The position numbers were made by a program, and so were the translations under genes. The notes under the pieces were generated by a model. The model was not told the origin of the DNA. It was given only the letters and a program-made list of their open reading frames with translations, and did no database searches. Positions 1 through 4,524 of a DNA stretch of 5,309 bases are shown here, piece by piece. Source of the stretch: Bacillota bacterium (GTDB lineage: Bacteria > Bacillota > Clostridia > Lachnospirales > Lachnospiraceae); contig JAEZLY010000077.1 in NCBI GenBank assembly GCA_023414985.1, forward strand, positions 1-5,309, given 5' to 3'. Position 1 is the first letter of the stretch. The number at the start of each line of letters is the position of its first letter.

Positions 1-480
1 CCCCTTACTTCTGGCCAACCAGTCCGCGACTTCGCTCCGAAGGGAGTAAAGCCCCTGGGGATCCGTATATCCTAACTGTTCGAGGGGAAGCTCCTCTGCA
101 GCCTTATAAAGCAGCTGCCGCCAGAGATAATAAGGGAAGCTCTTTAGATCGGGACGCCCGGTATGAAAATCCACCTTTACCGGCGGATGCTTCTTCCCGT
201 TCGGTAAGGGGTCAACCTGATTCAATCTTTGGATACATAAGCCTTCTGCCACCCGGGTAGGAGCGCCCTGACGACTGATGACATAACCTTCCGTAATCAA
301 CATATCATAGGCCTCGCTGACCGTATTGCGGGAAACCTGCAGCTGTTCGGCCAATGTGCGGGTCGAGGGCAATTCTTCTCCGGCATTCATACTGCCGCTC
401 CAGATCTGTTCTCGAAGCGCTTGATATAGCTGTCGCTTCATGGATAACTGACTATCTCTGCTTAGCAGAATACGCTTCAT
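1..480 (-). CDS. MocR/PdxR-type transcriptional regulator (GntR winged helix plus aminotransferase-like domain), N-terminal part
   Basis: The gene runs leftward off the window, so only its first 160 residues are present. Residues about 8-78 form a GntR-type winged helix-turn-helix: the segment with LPSTRTLAEQLQVSRNTV is the recognition helix region, followed by AYDMLITEGYVISRQG for the wing. From about residue 103 the chain enters a fold type I aminotransferase-like domain (FHTGRPDLKSFPYYLWRQ, then GYTDPQGLYSLRSEVADWL), the standard MocR layout. The PLP-binding lysine would lie beyond base 1 and cannot be checked. The ATG at 480-478 is supported by AAAGGGG (489-495, minus strand) with an 8-nt gap; an in-frame stop lies upstream and no other start intervenes. 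Known members bind PLP, often joined to an amino acid, and control a neighbouring gene. The divergent EamA transporter is therefore the inferred target. The family call is firm; the effector is unknown. Confidence 0.93.
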   Translation of the reverse strand, partial: MKRILLSRDSQLSMKRQLYQALREQIWSGSMNAGEELPSTRTLAEQLQVSRNTVSEAYDMLITEGYVISRQGAPTRVAEGLCIQRLNQVDPLPNGKKHPPVKVDFHTGRPDLKSFPYYLWRQLLYKAAEELPLEQLGYTDPQGLYSLRSEVADWLARSKG

Positions 481-570
481 CTTTCCTACCCCTTTCGACG
501 TATGATATATTGCTGAATATTATGGCGTCTGTAAACACTGGTATGGTGAAAACTTTGCTATACTGGAACT

Positions 571-598
571 TTAACCAGACCAGTTTCATTACTATAAT
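571..598 (+). promoter_or_regulatory. Probable sigma-A promoter of the EamA transporter gene
   Basis: A consensus -10 box TATAAT lies at 593-598. A -35-like TTAACC (4 of 6 to TTGACA) lies at 571-576, with a 16-bp spacer. Transcription would begin near 605. The -10 box is the left half of a perfect 10-bp palindrome, TATAATTATA (593-602). The -35 box overlaps the doubled ACCAG and the CTGG/CCAG dyad (563-566, 575-578), where a regulator bound there would meet RNA polymerase. Confidence 0.6.
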
Positions 599-605
599 TA
601 TACCA

Positions 606-623
606 TATTGTGTTTGAACAATA
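606..623. repeat. Short inverted repeat at the 5' end of the EamA gene transcript
   Basis: TATTGT (606-611) and ACAATA (618-623) are perfect 6-bp arms around GTTTGA. The site lies just after the predicted transcription start and before the ribosome binding site. It could be an operator half-site pair or a small RNA hairpin; at 6 bp in AT-rich sequence it could also be chance. Confidence 0.35.
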
Positions 624-629
624 CAAATG

Positions 630-642
630 AAAGGAAAAGGGG
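630..642 (+). promoter_or_regulatory. Ribosome binding site that favours the TTG start at 651
   Basis: The purine run AAAGGAAAAGGGG ends 8 nt before TTG 651. An in-frame ATG at 627 lies upstream of this run and has no purine-rich site ahead of it. The run would then be coding, giving an odd lysine/glycine-rich N-terminus. Translation from 651 is therefore preferred. Confidence 0.65.
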
Positions 643-650
643 AAAAGAGT

Positions 651-1598
651 TTGAAGAAAATAAAAGGAATGCTGTTTCTGTTCGTAGGGTTTACCCTGGC
701 AGGAACCTCCGTAATATCTGCCAGAGTAATAATGGGGAAACTTGGCACCTTTACCATAACCTCGGTCAGTCTCTTCTTTGCGCTGTTGTGTCTGCTGCCC
801 TTAGTACGAGGAAAGCTGTTCATAATCAGACAGCTGAAATTCACAGACTGGTTCAGCCTGATCTTTCAGGCAGTGTTCGGAATCTTTCTGTTCCGTATGT
901 TTTTACTATACGGCTTACGTCATACGACTTCGGCAGAAGCCGGTATATTGACCGGAGCCACACCTGCTGTGACTGCTCTTTTAGCGAGATTCCTGTTGAA
1001 GGAGAAGATGAACGGCAGAAAATGGATCGGTATCATAGGTACCGTTACCGGTATTCTCATTATTCAAGGGTTGTTTCTTCCGGGAAATCGATTACTTCCG
1101 GAGCATAGCATAGGAAATCTGCTGATTCTGTGTGCCTGCGCCAGTGAATCCTCGTTTAATGTCTGCTCCCGAATCCTTGCTGTGAAGAAGCAGGATGGAC
1201 TAAGGGAATCCCTTCCGCCGATGGTACAGACCCTGCTGGTTTCCGCAATTGCTTTATTGCTCTGTTTAGCTCCGGCAATCTTTGAACAACCGATGACTGG
1301 TTTGCTGCAGCTTGGCATCAGAGATTGGCTGGCATTATTCTGGTATGGCGCCTTTGTCACAGCAGTGGCATTTATCTGCTGGTATGCAGGGATCAGACGT
1401 TGCAGCGCGACCACAGCTGCAGCCTTCTCGGGGATGATGCCCTTTACAGCATTGGTACTTTCCGTATTGCTGCTCAAAGAACCTGCCGGGCTGCAGCAAT
1501 GGTTGGGAGGAGCACTTATTATCCTGGGAATGGTTCTGATCGGAACCGGCGAGGATGAAACTACTGAAACGGTTGATAACTCCGGAAAAATAGGGTAA
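651..1598 (+). CDS. EamA/DMT-superfamily membrane transporter
   Basis: From the TTG start this is a 315-residue protein (323 from the ATG at 627), the usual size for 10-TM EamA transporters. It has two homologous halves of about five membrane helices. Each half ends in the family pattern of a glycine/proline helix followed by a Lys-Glu turn: first TGATPAVTALLARFLLKEK, then GMMPFTALVLSVLLLKEPAG, each followed by a glycine-rich last helix (WIGIIGTVTGILI; WLGGALIILGMVLI). The first helix begins right after the TTG start, and the C-terminus is a short acidic tail. EamA proteins are secondary carriers in the cell membrane, often exporting amino acids or other metabolites. The substrate cannot be inferred here. 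The gene is transcribed away from the MocR regulator and is probably controlled by it. I saw no strong hairpin terminator in the 147 bp after the stop. Confidence 0.92.
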   Translation: MKKIKGMLFLFVGFTLAGTSVISARVIMGKLGTFTITSVSLFFALLCLLPLVRGKLFIIRQLKFTDWFSLIFQAVFGIFLFRMFLLYGLRHTTSAEAGILTGATPAVTALLARFLLKEKMNGRKWIGIIGTVTGILIIQGLFLPGNRLLPEHSIGNLLILCACASESSFNVCSRILAVKKQDGLRESLPPMVQTLLVSAIALLLCLAPAIFEQPMTGLLQLGIRDWLALFWYGAFVTAVAFICWYAGIRRCSATTAAAFSGMMPFTALVLSVLLLKEPAGLQQWLGGALIILGMVLIGTGEDETTETVDNSGKIG

Positions 1599-1626
1599 GA
1601 TTGTGGATAGAAACCCTCCACTATAT

Positions 1627-1650
1627 CACCAGACTTTCATTCCGTGTTAT
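1627..1650 (+). repeat. Near-direct repeat, upstream copy flanking the merR-type gene
   Basis: These 24 bases match 2509-2532 at 19 positions: 11 identical at the start (CACCAGACTTT) and 7 identical at the end (GTGTTAT). The downstream copy is a working-looking terminator hairpin. In this copy the right arm has lost most of its pairing. It may be a decayed terminator of the EamA gene or one end of a duplicated segment. Confidence 0.5.
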
Positions 1651-1653
1651 GAT
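1645..1653 (+). promoter_or_regulatory. Possible extended -10 promoter of the tandem MerR gene
   Basis: TG-T-TATGAT fits the TGnTATAAT extended -10 pattern (5 of 6 in the hexamer). No clear -35 lies at the right distance. Start would be near 1660, leaving a leader of about 85 nt. A loose CTGG-N12-CCAG dyad (1692-1711) lies in that leader. Transcription may also read through from the EamA gene. Confidence 0.35.
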
Positions 1654-1745
1654 AAGAGAGAATAGCGGTGGGAAAAGGTCTATAGCCTGACCTGGCCATT
1701 GAAAGTACCAGCCGTTGAGCGATTTGATCAGGAGTGATTTAGAGT

Positions 1746-2495
1746 ATGGAAAAAACCTATAAAACAGCCCAGGTAGCAAAGCTGATCGGTATTCATCCGA
1801 ATACCGTTCGTCTGTATGAGGAGCTGGAGCTGATTTCCAAGCCGGTCAGGCTGCCGAATGGATATCGTATCTATACGGAGCTACACGTGGACCAACTCAG
1901 ACTGGCCAGAACAGCATTTCGGGTTGAGGTCCTTCAGAACGGACTCAGAAAGAGGATGATATCGATTATCAAGCTATCTGCCAAATGCGAATTCGAGCAG
2001 GCAATTCAGATGACACAAAGCTATATCAAGCTGCTTCAGACAGAGCAGAAGAATGCCGAGGAAGCAATCAGGATGGCAGAGCAGCTGTTGGCTCAGGCAT
2101 CAATCGAGGTTTCGATAGAGACCCTGACCCGCAGGGAGGTATCGGATCAGCTCGAGATCAGTATGGATACTCTGAGAAACTGGGAAATGAACAATCTCCT
2201 CGAAGTAAAACGAAAAAAGAACGGATACCGGGTATATACAGGGGATGATATCAGGAGATTAAAGATTATCCGGTCTCTGCGCTGTGCCAATTACTCTCTG
2301 TCCGCTATCCTCCGCATGATGAATGCGCTTTCCGATGGCAAGCCAATAGACTTGAGAAAGACGATCAATACTCCGGAGGAGAATGAATCCATTGTATCCG
2401 TCTGTGATAAACTGTTTACTTCCTTGGATACGGCAAAGGCGAATGCGGCAGATATGCTGAAACTGCTGCACTCTATGGCAGGAAAATATTTATAA
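1746..2495 (+). CDS. MerR-family regulator with two MerR DNA-binding domains in one chain
   Basis: The product has 249 residues. A MerR helix-turn-helix spans about residues 5-70 (TAQVAKLIGIHPNTVRLYEE, then LPNGYRIYT). A helical, Gln/Glu-rich linker at about 82-118 looks coiled-coil. A second MerR helix-turn-helix spans about 126-195 (LTRREVSDQLEISMDTLRNW, then KKNGYRVYTGDDIRRL). Both copies keep the NGYRxYT wing motif. Ordinary MerR proteins have one such domain and dimerise through a C-terminal coil, so this chain may bind a palindrome as one unit or link two sites. The three cysteines (81, 180, 220) are scattered, with no metal-binding CxxC pair. About 50 C-terminal residues follow the second domain, too few for a large drug-binding fold. 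The start is supported by GGAGTGA (1731-1737). It precedes the ABC exporter genes, its likely target; the inducer is unknown. Confidence 0.9.
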   Translation: MEKTYKTAQVAKLIGIHPNTVRLYEELELISKPVRLPNGYRIYTELHVDQLRLARTAFRVEVLQNGLRKRMISIIKLSAKCEFEQAIQMTQSYIKLLQTEQKNAEEAIRMAEQLLAQASIEVSIETLTRREVSDQLEISMDTLRNWEMNNLLEVKRKKNGYRVYTGDDIRRLKIIRSLRCANYSLSAILRMMNALSDGKPIDLRKTINTPEENESIVSVCDKLFTSLDTAKANAADMLKLLHSMAGKYL

Positions 2496-2505
2496 CCCTA
2501 CATTT

Positions 2506-2540
2506 TAACACCAGACTTTGTTCTGGTGTTATTCTTTTCC
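2506..2540 (+). terminator. Hairpin terminator (possibly leaky) after the tandem MerR gene
   Basis: AACACCAGA (2507-2515) pairs perfectly with TCTGGTGTT (2522-2530), and T2506-A2531 adds a tenth pair around the loop CTTTGT. The tail TTCTTTTCC is T-rich but broken by C, so some read-through into the ABC genes is plausible. I found no good promoter between this hairpin and the ATPase gene, which also favours partial rather than full termination. Confidence 0.75.
2509..2532 (+). repeat. Near-direct repeat, downstream copy flanking the merR-type gene
   Basis: Partner of 1627-1650 (19 of 24 positions identical), 882 bp away. This copy forms the core of the terminator hairpin. Confidence 0.5.
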
Positions 2541-2547
2541 TCGTAAG

Positions 2548-2567
2548 CCGGCTGCCCATGCAGCCGG
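2548..2567. repeat. Perfect palindrome I upstream of the ABC exporter genes
   Basis: CCGGCTGC (2548-2555) and GCAGCCGG (2560-2567) are perfect 8-bp arms around CCAT. No T-run follows in either direction, so it is not a standard terminator. It may be an operator, an RNA structure, or part of an attenuator with its neighbours. Its core CTGCCCATGCAG matches the core of palindrome II at 10 of 12 positions. Confidence 0.65.
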
Positions 2568-2581
2568 AATAATTGAGTATC

Positions 2582-2605
2582 CGATGACTGCACCTGCAGT
2601 CATTG
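2582..2605. repeat. Perfect palindrome II upstream of the ABC exporter genes
   Basis: ATGACTGCA (2584-2592) and TGCAGTCAT (2595-2603) are perfect 9-bp arms around CC. As RNA the stem grows by a G-U and a C-G pair to 11 (2582-2605). The 20-bp size is typical of MerR-family operators. However, I could not find -35 and -10 boxes placed around it with the 19-20 bp spacing those operators normally have. It ends 11 nt before the ATPase ribosome binding site. Confidence 0.65.
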
Positions 2606-2616
2606 ATGCTACGATG

Positions 2617-2623
2617 AAGGAGG
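2617..2623 (+). promoter_or_regulatory. Ribosome binding site fixing the ATPase start at 2632
   Basis: AAGGAGG with an 8-nt gap to ATG 2632 is a near-ideal site. The open frame extends upstream to a TTG at 2518, but that codon lies inside the terminator hairpin and the extra 38 residues have no ABC-like character. Confidence 0.9.
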
Positions 2624-2631
2624 ATGATAGG

Positions 2632-3363
2632 ATGGAAACAATCAGGATCGATAATCTATGGAAGTCTTATGGCGACCTTCAGGCCGTCAAGGGAGTCAGC
2701 CTCGGTGTGAACCGGGGTGAGGTGATGGGATTACTTGGCGCGAACGGGGCCGGTAAAAGTACCTTAATAGAGTGTGTTCTCGGCACAAGAAAGCCGGATC
2801 GCGGGGCGGTATCCATACTGGGGTCGAATCCGAGGCAGGAACGCAGGAAACTCTTTGAAAGAGTCTCAGTCCAATTCCAGGAATCAAGCTATCAGGAAAA
2901 AATCACAGTAGAGGAGCTGTGCCGGTTAACCCATGCTTTATATCAGAAACCAAGAGATTATGAGGATTTGCTGAGACGTTTCGGGCTTGCCGATAAGCAG
3001 AAGAAACAGGTCAGCGAGCTTTCCGGCGGGCAGAAGCAAAGGCTCTTCATTGTGCTTGCCCTGATCCCTGAGCCGGAGGTGGTATTTCTGGACGAGTTGA
3101 CTACCGGGCTGGATGCGAAAGCAAGGAAGGAGGTATGGAAATGTCTCTCCGAACTAAAGGGAAATGGCTTAACGATCTTTCTTACCTCGCATTTCCTGGA
3201 TGAGGTGGAAGCGCTGTGTGACAGAATCTGCATCCTGAAAAAGGGTGATCCGGTGTTTCTGGGTACGATTGAGGAAGCGAAGGAAAAGAGTAAATGCAGC
3301 AAATTTGAGGATGCGTATTTCTGGTTTAGTGATGAGGAGGAGAAAGAGAATGAGAGCTTTTAG
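2632..3363 (+). CDS. ABC exporter ATP-binding protein (DrrA/ABC-2 type)
   Basis: The 243-residue protein is one complete ABC ATPase domain. It has Walker A GANGAGKST (36-44), a Q-loop in VSVQFQE (glutamine about 83), the signature LSGGQKQR (130-137), Walker B VVFLDE with catalytic Glu155, a D-loop in GLD (159-161) and a switch histidine in TSH (His187). After Walker B it reads DELTTGLD, with leucine where most relatives have proline. It would power export through the permease encoded next, with which it overlaps by 14 bp, so two copies of each subunit probably form the transporter. The acidic C-terminal tail (DEEEKENESF) is encoded by the purine-rich ribosome binding site of the permease gene, so its composition may reflect that constraint. 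Drug, peptide or lipid export is possible; the substrate is not predictable. Regulation by the upstream tandem MerR is inferred from gene order. Confidence 0.93.
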   Translation: METIRIDNLWKSYGDLQAVKGVSLGVNRGEVMGLLGANGAGKSTLIECVLGTRKPDRGAVSILGSNPRQERRKLFERVSVQFQESSYQEKITVEELCRLTHALYQKPRDYEDLLRRFGLADKQKKQVSELSGGQKQRLFIVLALIPEPEVVFLDELTTGLDAKARKEVWKCLSELKGNGLTIFLTSHFLDEVEALCDRICILKKGDPVFLGTIEEAKEKSKCSKFEDAYFWFSDEEEKENESF

Positions 3364-4093
3364 AACGATGTTGGCAACTGAGATGAAACTTGCCCTTCGC
3401 GGTATGGATATGGTCATCTTCGGCATTATCATGCCGCTGATTGTAATGATTATTCTGGGTATCGTATATGGAGAGAAACCAGCCTTTGAAGGGGCCGGAT
3501 ATACCTTTCTTAGCCAGTCCTTTGGTGCTCTGGCGGCAATCGCCATCTGCGCCTCGGGAGTAATGGGATTACCGTTGGTCGTGGCAGATTATAGAAATAA
3601 GAAAATATTGAAGAGATATAAGGTAACTCCGATCAGCCCGCTGATGCTGCTGTTTGTCCAGGTGGCGGTTTACACCGTATTCTCTATGGTGTCCCTGGTG
3701 TTATTATATCTGTGCGGCAGGATTTTCTTCGGTCTTCAGTTGGGTGGTAAATGGTATGCCTTTCTTGGAGCCTATCTGTTGGTCCTGCTATCCATGTTCA
3801 GCTTGGGTATGATGGTGGGTGCGATATCCCCTAACATTAAGACCTCCAACCTGCTCTGCAGCCTCCTGTATTTCCCGATGCTGATCTTCTCCGGTACGAC
3901 TCTGCCCTACGAGGTAATGCCGAAGGTATTACAGCGGACAGCTGACTTCCTGCCGCTGACGCAGGGAATCAAGCTTCTGAAAGCAGCTTCTTTGGGATTG
4001 CCGGTCGGAGAGGTATTTCTTCCGGTGATTGTCATGCTCGCTCTGACAGTAATCTGTGTTGCAGCCTCCATCCGTTTCTTCCGCTGGGAATAA
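3350..4093 (+). CDS. ABC-2 type exporter permease
   Basis: The 247-residue membrane protein has about six hydrophobic helices (near residues 22-42, 53-78, 104-124, 136-158, 167-182 and 222-242). ABC-2 permease hallmarks are visible. A charged cytoplasmic stretch, DYRNKKILKRYKVTPISP (80-97), matches the family's R-x-x-K-x-L-x-R-x-x-x-TP pattern between helices 2 and 3. The FPMLIFSGTTLPYEVMPKVL segment (175-194), before the last helix, matches the family's SG-x-x-P-x-x-x-xP region. ATG 3350 is chosen because GAGGAGG (3334-3340) lies 9 nt ahead; an upstream GTG at 3245 would add a basic, out-of-family leader. The start lies inside the end of the ATPase gene, which points to coupled translation and one transporter complex. 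Confidence 0.92.
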   Translation: MRAFRTMLATEMKLALRGMDMVIFGIIMPLIVMIILGIVYGEKPAFEGAGYTFLSQSFGALAAIAICASGVMGLPLVVADYRNKKILKRYKVTPISPLMLLFVQVAVYTVFSMVSLVLLYLCGRIFFGLQLGGKWYAFLGAYLLVLLSMFSLGMMVGAISPNIKTSNLLCSLLYFPMLIFSGTTLPYEVMPKVLQRTADFLPLTQGIKLLKAASLGLPVGEVFLPVIVMLALTVICVAASIRFFRWE

Positions 4094-4133
4094 ATCAGGA
4101 TGCCTCATACTGATTTTCGTTGTATTTTTTATT
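4092..4133 (+). terminator. Probable terminator of the ABC exporter operon
   Basis: AAATCAG (4092-4098, starting within the permease stop codon) pairs with CTGATTT (4110-4116). After one mismatch, ATG (4100-4102) pairs with CAT (4106-4108) around CCT. A T-rich tail with a run of six T (4125-4130) follows, though not directly. The stem is AT-rich, so strength is uncertain. Confidence 0.55.
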
Positions 4134-4158
4134 CATTCCTGCTTTTAACGGATTTCTC

Positions 4159-4186
4159 TTGACTTTAGCGGCAAAAATGATAGAAT
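4159..4186 (+). promoter_or_regulatory. leuS promoter with extended -10
   Basis: TTGACT (4159-4164; 5 of 6 to consensus) and TAGAAT (4181-4186; 5 of 6) are 16 bp apart. TGA precedes the -10, giving the extended form TGnTAGAAT. Transcription would begin near 4193, about 45 nt ahead of the T-box body, a natural position for a T-box leader promoter. Confidence 0.75.
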
Positions 4187-4224
4187 AAATGTAATTTCTT
4201 TAGAAAAATCATATATTCTATCAT
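4177..4224. repeat. 11-bp inverted repeat spanning the leuS -10 box
   Basis: ATGATAGAATA (4177-4187) and TATTCTATCAT (4214-4224) are perfect arms 26 bp apart. The left arm contains the whole -10 box; the right arm is in the transcribed leader. A smaller pair, TTTCT/AGAAA (4195-4199/4202-4206), nests inside. ATGATA recurs at 4229-4234 and could pair with TATCAT (4219-4224). It may be an operator for a DNA-binding protein or a chance product of AT-rich sequence, although 11 perfect bases is long for chance. Confidence 0.55.
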
Positions 4225-4239
4225 GGCTATGATAAGGAG

Positions 4240-4472
4240 TAGTAGAAGAGACCGATCTTTCAGAGAGTCGCTGGCAGGTGAGAAGCGATAGATCAGGACT
4301 TTGAACTCGCCTTGGAGCTCTCTGTTGAACCTATAGTAGACAGAGCGGGCAATCCCGTTACAGAGGTAATGAGTACATGACTTTACAGGTCATGGATTAG
4401 AGTGGTACCGCGGAAAGTGTTCATTATTAGAACCTCTTCGTCTCTATAGGAGGAGACGAAGAGGCTTTTTTT
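4240..4472 (+). promoter_or_regulatory. Leucine T-box riboswitch controlling leuS
   Basis: The conserved T-box sequence AGAGTGGTACCGCGG is at 4399-4413. Its UGGU bulge (4403-4406) complements an ACCA tRNA end, which fits tRNA-Leu with discriminator A. Stem I is closed by CAGAGAG (4261-4267) and CTCTCTG (4318-4324), with an inner TCGCT/AGCGA helix (4268-4272/4284-4288). On its 3' side TTGAACTCGCC places CUC, a leucine codon, as specifier at 4306-4308. CGGG/CCCG (4346-4349/4354-4357) lies in the stem II region, and CATGAC/GTCATG (4376-4381/4389-4394) forms stem III. Uncharged tRNA-Leu would stabilise an antiterminator (AGAG 4399-4402 with CTCT 4434-4437, perhaps with GTTC/GAAC 4419-4422/4430-4433) and allow leuS transcription. 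The downstream leuS gene confirms the amino acid. The exact 5' boundary is approximate. Confidence 0.95.
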
Positions 4473-4475
4473 ATT
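4433..4475 (+). terminator. T-box-controlled intrinsic terminator
   Basis: CCTCTTCGTCTC (4433-4444) pairs perfectly with GAGACGAAGAGG (4453-4464) around an 8-nt loop, followed after one C by seven T (4466-4472). The left arm contains CTCT, the bases needed for the antiterminator, so the two folds exclude each other as expected for a T-box. Confidence 0.95.
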
Positions 4476-4482
4476 TATAGGA

Positions 4483-4497
4483 AAGTTCTTCGAACTT
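4483..4497 (+). repeat. Small hairpin after the T-box terminator
   Basis: AAGTTC (4483-4488) pairs with GAACTT (4492-4497) around TTC. No T-run follows, so it is not a terminator. It is transcribed only when the T-box reads through; no function is evident. Confidence 0.4.
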
Positions 4498-4500
4498 ACC

Positions 4501-4524
4501 CATAAAATAAAAAGCCCTCCGGGC
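4501..4524 (-). terminator. Terminator-like element on the minus strand at the edge of the hairpin island
   Basis: On the minus strand GCCC and GGGC (4521-4524/4514-4517) form a 4-bp stem around GGA, followed by TTTTTATTTTATG (4513 down to 4501). The stem is short but GC-only and the T-run is good. No minus-strand gene lies nearby to need it, so it may be part of the repeat unit. Confidence 0.35.

Larger units (their letters stand above)
481..626. promoter_or_regulatory. Divergent control region between the MocR gene and the EamA transporter gene
   Basis: This AT-rich gap must hold promoters for both genes. ACTGG occurs at 537-541 and 562-566 on the plus strand and at 580-584 on the minus strand. 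AACTTT occurs at 551-556 and 567-572. ACCAG is doubled at 574-583. ATACCA is read on the minus strand at 539-544 and on the plus strand at 600-605. MocR proteins usually bind short direct repeats, sometimes with an extra inverted copy, in such gaps, so these are operator candidates by inference only. For the leftward gene, CATAAT (519-524, minus) is a possible -10, but I found no convincing -35. Confidence 0.5.

Noticed and set aside
452..844. A minus-strand reading frame of 130 codons across the MocR-EamA gap
   Set aside because: It overlaps both real genes and the promoter region, lacks a recognisable motif and has no ribosome binding site. It is a shadow frame.
1064..1621. A long minus-strand reading frame of 185 codons opposite the EamA gene
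   Set aside because: It mirrors the coding frame of a clear transporter gene and shows no domain, membrane pattern or ribosome binding site of its own.
1602..1621. GTGGA/TCCAC hairpin just after the EamA gene as its terminator
   Set aside because: Only 5 bp with a 9-nt loop, and no T-run follows.
1692..1711. CTGG-N12-CCAG dyad upstream of the tandem MerR gene as an autoregulatory operator
   Set aside because: Four-base arms at this spacing are common by chance, they do not match the palindromes at 2548-2605, and no promoter boxes flank them.
2584..2615. A MerR-type promoter made of ATGACT (2584-2589) and TACGAT (2610-2615) with a 20-bp spacer over palindrome II
   Set aside because: The long spacer fits MerR promoters, but the start point would fall in or after the ribosome binding site at 2617-2623, leaving the ATPase mRNA without a usable site. 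The palindrome is also off-centre.
2518..2631. A 38-residue N-terminal extension of the ATPase from TTG 2518
   Set aside because: The start lies inside a terminator hairpin, the segment is made of palindromes rather than protein-like sequence, and ATG 2632 has an ideal ribosome binding site.
3245..3349. A longer permease starting at GTG 3245
   Set aside because: The extra 35 residues are an out-of-frame reading of the ATPase gene, very rich in arginine, and ATG 3350 has a well-placed GAGGAGG.
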